Positions 16,223-23,700 of a stretch of DNA of 64,000 nucleotides are shown one piece after another. The notes under the pieces were generated by a model. The model had not been told where the DNA came from and ran no database searches. It was given only the letters and a program-made list of their open reading frames with translations. A program made the translations under genes and the position numbers. Source of the stretch: CALHVX01 sp039198065 (GTDB lineage Bacteria; Pseudomonadota; Gammaproteobacteria; Pseudomonadales; Azotimanducaceae); NCBI GenBank assembly GCA_039198065.1, contig JBCCTU010000001.1, positions 868,001-932,000 of the forward strand, read 5' to 3'. Position 1 is the first letter of the stretch. Each line of letters starts with the position of its first letter.

Positions 16223-17290
16223 TCATGTGAACGACGGTGCTGCACCCGGGTAGCGTCGCAGGTACGCGCCAAAGGAGCAGCGCTCGGGGTCGTAGTCGAT
16301 ATCCACCGGTGGATCATCGACCACGGCGAGGTTCCAGACTGCGTTGATCGGCTCGCACGGGTGAACGCGTTCGAGCCAGGGATAGCTTGCAGCATCGGCG
16401 TATTCGTCCGCCTTGTCCCAATCGAACAGCAGACAGCGGCCGCGCTTGATGTCCTGAACCAGCGATGGCGGCGCACCGCTTGCCTGTGCCTGCTCTGCCT
16501 GCCACGCCTGTTCCCGCGAGTCTGCCAAGAGCAGTCGTTGCAGTCCGCCCTCGGCGTTGAGAAACAGTAAACCCGGAGGGGCGTCGACCAGGTAGTACTC
16601 GACGAACTGTTGCTCGAACATGATTGCCTGAATGCGCTGGATCACCGCAGGATCCGATAAGAAGCCGGCGGCCGAATGCACGAGCGCCTCCAGAGGCGCG
16701 GCCTGAGCCGCGAAAAAGAGGTGCTGCAGTCGCCGAATCAACGCCGTCAGATCGGCGGTGGTTTTGAGCTTCGGCTTCTTCACGTAGTGATCGATTTGCC
16801 CAGCATTGAAGGCTTCTACGGCGACGCCTTCGTCGGCCACCCCGGTGAGCATTGCGCGCTGCGCATAGGGAAGCTGCACACGATCACAGAATTCGAGGCC
16901 ATTCAACAGCGGCATGGCGAAGTCGATTAGAAGCACCGAAACCTGTTCGAAACGATCGGCGTTGCTGATCTGCTGGTCAATAAGATCCGTTCGCAGAACC
17001 GAGCCAGGGCTCGTTCCCGGTGAGAAGGTTGTTTCAAGGCAGCGATCGGCCAGCGGCTGCTGGGCATGGGCGTGCAGATAGTCGAGGGCCGTGAGCGGTT
17101 GGGTGAAACACAGGTGCGGCCAATGCTCGTCGAGATCGAGACTCACGCTTTCGAGGTAACTCTGGTTATCGTCGATGAGGCATGCGCGGGTCGGGTGAAA
17201 ATAGGGCGGCAGGGACCGACCGCTGGCGAGCACCTGATCGATCCACTGGGGACCGAAGTTTTGCTCTACGTACTGCTCGAGTTCGTTCAT
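16223..17290 (-). CDS. Atypical response regulator with insertion and unassigned C-terminal domain
   Basis: A 355-residue protein. A receiver domain is recognisable from the acidic pair Asp40-Asp41 (CLIDDNQ), the phospho-acceptor Asp123 in LLIDFAMP, Thr149 and Lys171-172 (YVKKP), so all key residues are present. About 40 extra residues (roughly 75-112) separate the first strand pair from the phospho-acceptor strand. Residues 200-355 match no output domain I know and contain no helix-turn-helix. The ATG overlaps the stop of the Arc-family gene (ATGA), so the two are translated together. Perhaps the receiver controls the DNA-binding partner, but that is inference. Confidence 0.75.
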   Translation of the reverse strand: MNELEQYVEQNFGPQWIDQVLASGRSLPPYFHPTRACLIDDNQSYLESVSLDLDEHWPHLCFTQPLTALDYLHAHAQQPLADRCLETTFSPGTSPGSVLRTDLIDQQISNADRFEQVSVLLIDFAMPLLNGLEFCDRVQLPYAQRAMLTGVADEGVAVEAFNAGQIDHYVKKPKLKTTADLTALIRRLQHLFFAAQAAPLEALVHSAAGFLSDPAVIQRIQAIMFEQQFVEYYLVDAPPGLLFLNAEGGLQRLLLADSREQAWQAEQAQASGAPPSLVQDIKRGRCLLFDWDKADEYADAASYPWLERVHPCEPINAVWNLAVVDDPPVDIDYDPERCSFGAYLRRYPGAAPSFT

Positions 17291-17580
17291 CGGAGCAGCT
17301 TAACCAGCGCCGCCTGGCGTTCCGCGGTTAGCTTGCGAAACGCCGTCAGAAGCTCACACTCCTGTTCGGATAACTCTGGGCTTAGCATGCGTTCAAGCCG
17401 AGGATTGATAGGCGCTGCGTCACCGTCGCGGACCGTTGGCAACCCGGTAAACGAGTCGCTTAAGCGTGCGACGATTTCAGAGTTCATGCTGCGCCGGTAG
17501 CTGCGAGCGGCATCATGAATCTGGTTCTTCATATCGACGGGCAGCCGCACGACGAAGCGATAGGGCTTTGGCTTCACCAT
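17287..17580 (-). CDS. Arc-family ribbon-helix-helix DNA-binding protein
   Basis: A 97-residue protein. Residues about 6-46 fit the Arc/MetJ ribbon-helix-helix: a basic strand (YRFVVRLP), then a helix and the MNSEIVARL turn-helix that closely matches Arc repressor. Residues 47-97 are an extra helical tail (SPELSEQECELLTAFRKL) not found in phage Arc. It would bind DNA as a dimer or tetramer. It is the first gene of a two-gene operon with the atypical response regulator. Arc-like genes are often phage-derived, but nothing else phage-like is near. Confidence 0.85.
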   Translation of the reverse strand: MVKPKPYRFVVRLPVDMKNQIHDAARSYRRSMNSEIVARLSDSFTGLPTVRDGDAAPINPRLERMLSPELSEQECELLTAFRKLTAERQAALVKLLR

Positions 17581-17693
17581 CGCGTCGAGATTAGCCCCAT
17601 TGCCGAGCCCGTCACAAGAGCTATCACTTTGATATCACTGCCGAAATCGCATCGTAGGGAACGGGCGAGATACGGCGTTGTGCGAGTTCTGAT

Positions 17694-18512
17694 TTGATCC
17701 TTCATCCCCTGAAGCGCGACAACATCGCGCTGGCAGCAACGATTGTGTTGGTACGAAACAGCGACCGGGGACTCGAGCTCTACCTCACCGAGCGCCCCGG
17801 ACGGGTGGATTTTCCGGCGTTGCATGTGTTTCCTGGCGGCAAGGTCAGCGCCGCCGATGATCGATTCGCCGAGCGCCTTCATGCAGGTGACCGGTCACTG
17901 GTCTTCGATCGCCACCCGCCTGCCGAAACAGACGCGTTGCTCGGTGAAGCGTTAAGCCTGCGCTACTGGCTTGCCGTGGTGCGCGAATTGTTCGAAGAGG
18001 TTGGCGTGCTGTTGGCGCTCAAGACTGTTGAAGGCTCGGCGCCGCGGCCCCTTGATGCTGCGGACGTGGACCGTCTTTCCCGATTTCGCCAAGCGCTCGA
18101 TGCCGATGAGTTGGCCCTCGATACGTTCTGTCGGGAGCAGGGCCTACGGCTCACCCTCGATGCCGTGCACTACTTCAGCCACTGGCTTACGCCTGCCGCG
18201 GCACCCCGGCGGTTCGACACCCGATTCTTCGTTGCCGAGCTGCCGACAGGGCAACAGCCGGCGCCGGATGCGCGTGAAGTTGTCGCTGCAACCTGGGCGA
18301 CACCGGCCCAGGCGTTGGCCGAACACGCGGCTGGAAACTGGCAGATGATCGGCCCGACGCTCGAGACCTTGCGGTCGGTCGAGTGCTTTCGGAACACTCA
18401 TGAGCTGTTTGCTTCGGTCGCTGACGGAACCCATTTACCGGAGCTCAGCGATGCGCTGCGACGCGAGGGCATGGCGGAGCCTCATGCCGCAAGTCGTGCC
18501 GATGGGCGATGA
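17694..18512 (+). CDS. NUDIX hydrolase, NUDT19-like
   Basis: A 272-residue NUDIX-fold protein. The catalytic helix RELFEEVGVLL is clear, but the Gly-rich start of the NUDIX box (FPGGKVSAAD) is separated from it by an insertion of about 45 residues, as in NUDT19-type CoA diphosphatases. Substrate is not determinable; nucleoside-diphosphate-linked compounds such as CoA esters are typical. The start is TTG 17694. Its last bases overlap the ATG of the LolD-like ATPase, placing it at the head of that operon. Confidence 0.8.
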   Translation: MILHPLKRDNIALAATIVLVRNSDRGLELYLTERPGRVDFPALHVFPGGKVSAADDRFAERLHAGDRSLVFDRHPPAETDALLGEALSLRYWLAVVRELFEEVGVLLALKTVEGSAPRPLDAADVDRLSRFRQALDADELALDTFCREQGLRLTLDAVHYFSHWLTPAAAPRRFDTRFFVAELPTGQQPAPDAREVVAATWATPAQALAEHAAGNWQMIGPTLETLRSVECFRNTHELFASVADGTHLPELSDALRREGMAEPHAASRADGR

Positions 18513-19183
18513 CTACCCAGGCACTGCTTACCCTCGCTGACGTGAGCAAGGGCTACTGGGATGGCGGTGCAGAACGGCAGGTCATCGATCGACTGAGTTT
18601 GAGCCTTGATGCGGGCCAGAGCCTCACGCTCTGGGGTCCAAGCGGTTCCGGCAAGTCCACCCTTCTCAATTTGATTGCAGGCGTGGTGCCTGTGGACAGT
18701 GGTGAGCTCCTGCTCCAACCGGACCCAGAGCATTCGCGCATTCGCTACGGCCGAGAGTCGGTGGCGCAGACCGCTGCGCTGCGACGCCTGCACATCGGCT
18801 ATGTGTTCCAGTTTTTCAATCTCATACCCACCCTCACGGTGCGTGAGAACGTTCGGTTGAGCTTGACTATGGCGCAGCGCGAGGTGCTTGAAGAGGAAGC
18901 GCTGGCGCGGCTCGCTCGATTACGTCTTGGACATCGCTTGGATGCGTTTCCCGACGAGCTGTCCGGCGGCGAGCAGCAGCGGGCTGCGATCGCGCGCGCG
19001 CTCGCACCGCGCCCGGCGTTGCTGTTGGCCGACGAACCGACCGGCAACCTCGATGCCGCGAACGCGGCCGAGGTGTTGGATGCGCTGTTTGGAGCCCTTG
19101 AGGAAAGCCGCTGCGCGTTGGTGATTGCTACCCATGATGCGGCGGTGGCGGAGCGGACCGACCGGCGCCTCGAACTCGGCTGA
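18509..19183 (+). CDS. LolD/MacB-like ABC transporter ATPase
   Basis: A 224-residue ATPase with Walker A GPSGSGKST, signature LSGGEQQR, Walker B LLLADEPTGNLD and switch His in ATHD. The ADEPTGNLD sequence is typical of the LolD/MacB/FtsE branch that works with FtsX-like permeases in extruding or remodelling at the envelope, rather than import. It overlaps both neighbours by a few bases and should pair with the 835-residue permease directly downstream. Confidence 0.9.
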   Translation: MTTQALLTLADVSKGYWDGGAERQVIDRLSLSLDAGQSLTLWGPSGSGKSTLLNLIAGVVPVDSGELLLQPDPEHSRIRYGRESVAQTAALRRLHIGYVFQFFNLIPTLTVRENVRLSLTMAQREVLEEEALARLARLRLGHRLDAFPDELSGGEQQRAAIARALAPRPALLLADEPTGNLDAANAAEVLDALFGALEESRCALVIATHDAAVAERTDRRLELG

Positions 19184-21690
19184 TGATCTGGCGCTCACAC
19201 CTTCGTTTTCTCGCGCGAACACCCTGGTCGCTGACGGTGTCCATGCTCGGTCTGGTGCTCGGTGTCGCGTCGCTGACGGCAGTTCATTTGTTGACCGAAC
19301 GCCTCGTACAGTCCCTCGATCGAGCGATCCCCGTTCACCTCAAGGCCAGTCAGGCGACAGTGACCGCCGCTGACCTGAGTAGCGAAGACTACTTTTGGCT
19401 TCGACGCAGCTGGCGCGCTGGGGCGGTGGCTGGTGTCGACGCCATGACACCCGTTGTCGAGGGATCGATCCTGGCGGGGGACACTCGTGCGCGGGTCGTC
19501 GGTCTAGACTGGCTTGCCCTCATCGATGGTGCGCCACCGCTGTTCCCATCGTCGCCGTCCGCGCCAACGACAGATGGATCAACGTCGACGGCATCGACAG
19601 CACCGCCCCTGCCGCTGGCTTCGCGCATCGTCGCCAGCGAACGGCTCGGCGTGACCGTCGGCGAGCGGCTGGTACTTGCCGACCTGGCCGTTGAGGTCGC
19701 TGCTGTCGTTAGCGATGACGGCTTTGCTGATGCGACTCCGCTGATCTACGCCGACATTGCGCTGGCGCAGAAACTGTTGCGACGTAGTGAGGAACGCCTC
19801 GACCTGATCCTGCTGTTCGGCCGGGACGTACGGCCCGGCTACGAACGTTGGCTGGCAGCGCTCATGCCCGGGCTCGAGGCCGGGTTCTCGGACCGTCTGG
19901 CCATGGCGTTGCCGCCGGCGGCTGCGGAGCGGGGACTTCGGTTGCGCGGTTTGCGGAGTCAGCTTCCGGAGCAGGCCTTCGGCCGGGCGGTACTGTTCAA
20001 CCTCGGGGCGCTGAGTCTGCTTAGTCTGTTGGTGTCCTGGTTTTTGCAATATCAGACGGCGGTGCTCTGGTTGCGGCGACAGTGGCCGACCCACCGGCTG
20101 ATGTTGTTGCAGGGTGTGCCCCTGAGCCTCGTCGCGCGGGTTTTTCTGTCTCTGCTTTTGCTTCTTGGGGCGATTGCCGGCGTCCTTGGGCTGCTGGTGG
20201 GCGTCGGCCTGGCTGATTGGTTGCGGACCCAGGGTCTCGACGCGGCCGCTGCTGAGCAGACCGGTTTGTCTTTTGGCCCCTGGCTGTTGGCGAAGGCCCT
20301 GGGGTCGGCGCTGGGGGTCCCGTTGGTTGCAGGAATCATGGCCTGGCGTGGGCTTAACGATGTTCGAGCCTCGGCCGATCTGGCGGGTCGCCCAGGCACG
20401 TCGTCTGCCACTGTGCGATGGCTGCGGCCGTTGGCGGTAGGGGTCAGTCTAGGGCTTGCAGGCTGGCTCGCCCGCACCCCCGCAACGGGGCTCTTCGGCG
20501 CCTTTGGTGCGATCTTACTGCTGTGTCTCGTGGGAATTCTCTGCGTGGCGCCGCTGCTCACCTTCGGCCGCCAACGGTTGTTTTCACCGGCCGTGGGGCG
20601 TTGGTTCGGCGGTCGCTTGACGGTGCTGATGGGAGTCCGCGATCTGTTTCGTTATCCCGGTGATCTGAGCGCTGCACTCTGCGCGCTGGTTCTCGCGGTT
20701 GCGACCAGCGTGGGTATCGGGACGATGGTCGACAGCTTCCGTTCGGATTTCGACGCGATGCTCGACGGCCGGCTTGAAGCACCGATTGTGCTCGAAGGTC
20801 CGGCGCCGTTGCTCGAAACGCTGGCCTCAGACCTCCGTGCTGCGACCGTCGTCGCCGAGTTGCGACCGACCTACCGTGGCCGGGCACAGGTCGCGGGCCA
20901 ACCGGTCAGTTTGCGGTTCGAACCCTTTGATGAGCATTTCCGGCGCGCCTTCGCGTTGGCGCACGTACCCGAGGCTGGTGACGTGCTGCTCAATGAACGG
21001 GCCAGCCGGTTGCTGGCGGCAAGGGTCGACTCATCGATTACCGTTGGCCGCCAGAGCTTTCGCGTTGCCGGACGCTATCCGGGTTACGGCGACAGTGATC
21101 TGCGGCTACGGCTGTCCGTTGAACCCGATACCCTGATCCGGGCCCGGAGCGATCGGTTTGGTATCGCAACGCTGCTTGAGCAGCTGCGGGTCTATCCCGG
21201 AGCTGACCCGGCTGCCTGTGATGCGCTGATCTCGGCGCTGGCCGAGCGGAACCCATCGCTGCGGGTGTCGCGACGCGATGCCGTGCGTACACGCGCTCTC
21301 GAGGTCTTTGATCGGACCTTCGCGATTACGCGCAGTCTCAGCACGCTGGCACTCATCGTTGCCGCGGTGGGTCTCTATGCAGCGCTGGTTTCGATCGCGC
21401 TGCTGCAGGCCGGCAATCAGCGCCTCCTCGTCATGCTTGGCCAGTCTCGCAGCGAGCGTCTCGGCTTCCAGCTCGGGCGATCATCGGCGGTGACAACGAT
21501 TACCCTGGCATTGGCACTTCCGCTGGGGCTGATCCTTGCCGCGTTACTGTGTCAGGTGGTGAATCCCCGAGGCTTTGGATGGAGTGTGCCGATGCAGCTC
21601 GACGGACCGGTTTTGGTCTGGCCCTTCGTTGTAACGTTGCTTGCAGCGCTGCTGGCCGGTGTTTTCAGCGGACGGGAACGCCATGGCTGA
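19183..21690 (+). CDS. FtsX-like ABC permease, duplicated (10-TM type)
   Basis: An 835-residue permease. An N-terminal helix (about 16-36) is followed by a large periplasmic domain, a cluster of helices (about 265-460), a second periplasmic domain and a last set of helices (about 715-830). This is the arrangement of the 10-helix FtsX/AttFG-type permeases. With the upstream ATPase and the downstream AttH/CrtC lipoprotein it forms a conserved three-gene set whose substrate is unknown. ATG overlaps the ATPase stop (TGATG). A Ser/Thr/Pro-rich stretch near residues 120-145 is likely a surface loop. Confidence 0.87.
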   Translation: MIWRSHLRFLARTPWSLTVSMLGLVLGVASLTAVHLLTERLVQSLDRAIPVHLKASQATVTAADLSSEDYFWLRRSWRAGAVAGVDAMTPVVEGSILAGDTRARVVGLDWLALIDGAPPLFPSSPSAPTTDGSTSTASTAPPLPLASRIVASERLGVTVGERLVLADLAVEVAAVVSDDGFADATPLIYADIALAQKLLRRSEERLDLILLFGRDVRPGYERWLAALMPGLEAGFSDRLAMALPPAAAERGLRLRGLRSQLPEQAFGRAVLFNLGALSLLSLLVSWFLQYQTAVLWLRRQWPTHRLMLLQGVPLSLVARVFLSLLLLLGAIAGVLGLLVGVGLADWLRTQGLDAAAAEQTGLSFGPWLLAKALGSALGVPLVAGIMAWRGLNDVRASADLAGRPGTSSATVRWLRPLAVGVSLGLAGWLARTPATGLFGAFGAILLLCLVGILCVAPLLTFGRQRLFSPAVGRWFGGRLTVLMGVRDLFRYPGDLSAALCALVLAVATSVGIGTMVDSFRSDFDAMLDGRLEAPIVLEGPAPLLETLASDLRAATVVAELRPTYRGRAQVAGQPVSLRFEPFDEHFRRAFALAHVPEAGDVLLNERASRLLAARVDSSITVGRQSFRVAGRYPGYGDSDLRLRLSVEPDTLIRARSDRFGIATLLEQLRVYPGADPAACDALISALAERNPSLRVSRRDAVRTRALEVFDRTFAITRSLSTLALIVAAVGLYAALVSIALLQAGNQRLLVMLGQSRSERLGFQLGRSSAVTTITLALALPLGLILAALLCQVVNPRGFGWSVPMQLDGPVLVWPFVVTLLAALLAGVFSGRERHG

Positions 21691-22906
21691 GCGACGCAGA
21701 TGGATCGAAATCTTGGCTCCGCTGGTCCTCGTCGGTTGCCTGACAGCCTGTACCGAGCCCACCGACTCCCCACCCCACGCCTCGATCGCGTCCCGGAACC
21801 AAGCTCCGAGATTTACCGAAGGATCAGGGCTTCGCGTGGCGGCGGTGCTGGGTGGCGACGCGCTGGAAGGGTTCCGCCGCGCGAATCCCGCCTACGTGCT
21901 CAACTTCCCGGCCGACCACGGTCCGCACCCGGCGTTCCGTAGCGAATGGTGGTACTTGACGCTCATGCTCGAGGGCGATGACGGCCGCGAGTACGGCGGC
22001 CAGTTCACGCTCTTTCGGCAAGCGATGGAACCGCCGCCGGAAACCCCCGCAGGAGCAGAGCCGCAGCCGTTCTCAAGCTGGGATACGCGGCAGCTTTATA
22101 TGGCGCACCTTGCCGTCAGCGATGTTGGTGCTGGCAAGCACCGCTCGGCGGAACGCTTCAGTCGCGGTCACTCCGAGCTGGCCGCTGTATCGGCATTCCC
22201 GTTTCGCGCGTTCATCGACGACTGGCGCCTTGAGGCGCTAGGCGATGGCACAGCGGGCTTTCCCTGGCAGCTGACCGCTCGGGCGGACGACTTCAGTTGG
22301 AATCTGCGCATCGAAGACGGTCGGCCCCTGGTGCTTCAGGGGGAGGCGGGCTATAGCGCAAAGGGCCCGGGTCAGGCATCTCACTATTACAGCTATAGCC
22401 GCTTGCCGGTCAGTGGCCAGCTTGTGGTCGACGGGCGTTCGATTCGGGTGAGCGGCAACGGTTGGTTCGATCGCGAGTGGAGTACCAGCGTGCTTGGCGC
22501 AAGCCAGACCGGCTGGGCCTGGCTCGCGCTGCAACTCGACGATGGGCGGGATTTGATGGCGTTTCGCCTGAAGCGAGATGACTGTCGCCGAGATCCCTTT
22601 GATCACGGGCTGATCGTGGCGCAGGACGGTTCCACTGCGCTACTTAACTCCGACGACTTTTCCCTTGAGCCCATACGCTGGTGGGAGGACGGTGAACCTG
22701 CGCAGGACATAGATCGCTGCGCTGGTGATAGAGCCGGATGGCCCGTTGGCTGGTTGTTGACCCTCGGCACGGAGCGCTTCCGGATTGACGCAGCCTTTGA
22801 TCAGCAGCTCATGCGAACGCGGGTGCGCTACTGGGAGGGCCTGGTGCGCGTCAGTCAGAACGATGCGTCGGTAGGGCGAGGCTATCTTGAACTGACCGGC
22901 TATTAG
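21683..22906 (+). CDS. AttH/CrtC-type lipocalin-like lipoprotein
   Basis: A 407-residue protein. A signal segment ends in a lipobox (LTAC, about residues 16-19 of hydrophobic core onward), indicating a lipoprotein. The body matches the AttH/carotenoid 1,2-hydratase-like family: FRSEWWYLTL in the first half and the GNGWFDREWSTS block in the second, within two lipocalin-like beta domains. The link to a LolD-like ATPase and FtsX permease suggests a periplasmic partner of that transporter rather than carotenoid chemistry. ATG 21683 overlaps the permease end by eight bases; an earlier in-frame ATG lies deeper inside that gene and is less likely. Confidence 0.83.
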   Translation: MAERRRWIEILAPLVLVGCLTACTEPTDSPPHASIASRNQAPRFTEGSGLRVAAVLGGDALEGFRRANPAYVLNFPADHGPHPAFRSEWWYLTLMLEGDDGREYGGQFTLFRQAMEPPPETPAGAEPQPFSSWDTRQLYMAHLAVSDVGAGKHRSAERFSRGHSELAAVSAFPFRAFIDDWRLEALGDGTAGFPWQLTARADDFSWNLRIEDGRPLVLQGEAGYSAKGPGQASHYYSYSRLPVSGQLVVDGRSIRVSGNGWFDREWSTSVLGASQTGWAWLALQLDDGRDLMAFRLKRDDCRRDPFDHGLIVAQDGSTALLNSDDFSLEPIRWWEDGEPAQDIDRCAGDRAGWPVGWLLTLGTERFRIDAAFDQQLMRTRVRYWEGLVRVSQNDASVGRGYLELTGY

Positions 22907-22921
22907 CGGAGGACAGGGTTT

Positions 22922-23578
22922 ATGGAACCAACGGACAGCAACGACGAAGCGCGCGGCGCGGCGACGCCCGATGAAACGCTGCACTGGCAGCGGCTCGAGC
23001 GTCGCGCCGGTCCACGGCTGCCTCTGTTCACCGTGTTTTTCGATGCGATGCAACACCCCACCAGTAAGCAGGTGCTGGATCGACTCGTTTTGAGTTCTGT
23101 CGACTGGGTGAACGTCGTTGCCGTTGACCGGCAGGGGCGGCTCGTCATGGTTCGACAACATCGGTTTGGAACCGGCTCGGTGACGCTCGAAACGCCCGGC
23201 GGCATGGTCGATCAAGGTGAGAGTTCACAACAGGCCGCCGCACGGGAGCTCCGCGAAGAGACCGGCTACGGACAGGGCAGTTGGCGATATCTTGGTGCCG
23301 TCGAACCGAACCCTGCTTTGCACGATCATCTTTGCCATCACTGGCTGGCCACGGATCTGGTGCGTGAAGCCGAACCGGATCTCGGAGAGGGGGAGGCCAT
23401 TGAGGTTGTACTCATGGACCCGGCCGATGTTTGTGCGGCAGCGCAGCAGGGAGCTATCCGCCATGCCCTGGCGCTTTCGGCTCTGGCTCGGGTACTGCCG
23501 TTGTGGCGGCCCTTGGGCGGCGCAGAAGAAGTGGCCAGCACTTTGCCGATTGACTCATCCGCCGAATGGAGCCGCTAA
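22922..23578 (+). CDS. NUDIX hydrolase, ADP-ribose pyrophosphatase type
   Basis: A 218-residue protein with a canonical NUDIX box: GGMVDQGE, then ARELREETGYG, all catalytic glutamates present. The arrangement and the preceding strand (VNVVAVDRQGRLVMVRQ) fit ADP-ribose/NDP-sugar pyrophosphatases. The substrate is inferred only. A GGAGG-type site (GCGGAGGA) precedes the ATG by about 10 bases. It starts 15 bases after the AttH-like gene and probably belongs to the same transcript. Confidence 0.87.
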   Translation: MEPTDSNDEARGAATPDETLHWQRLERRAGPRLPLFTVFFDAMQHPTSKQVLDRLVLSSVDWVNVVAVDRQGRLVMVRQHRFGTGSVTLETPGGMVDQGESSQQAAARELREETGYGQGSWRYLGAVEPNPALHDHLCHHWLATDLVREAEPDLGEGEAIEVVLMDPADVCAAAQQGAIRHALALSALARVLPLWRPLGGAEEVASTLPIDSSAEWSR

Positions 23579-23607
23579 CCGTTGATCTGTAAGGTGTTTT
23601 GCGATGG

Positions 23608-23636
23608 TTGTTCGGGGCCGAAGGGATGGCCACAAT
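23608..23636 (+). promoter_or_regulatory. Possible sigma-70 promoter for the GGDEF-EAL gene
   Basis: TTGTTC (23608-23613) and CACAAT (23631-23636) lie 17 bases apart in the 122-base gap before the response-regulator gene. The match to the -10 consensus is four of six, so this is a weak call. Confidence 0.3.
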
Positions 23637-23700
23637 AGCAGGCTAGCCCCGGAATATGGCCGTCGTGTTGCGGCTACCGGTCCGAAGCTAACGGGACTGC

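Noticed and set aside
19579..20094. 171-codon minus-strand frame inside the FtsX-like permease gene
   Set aside because: Arg/Gln/Pro-rich shadow without a ribosome site.
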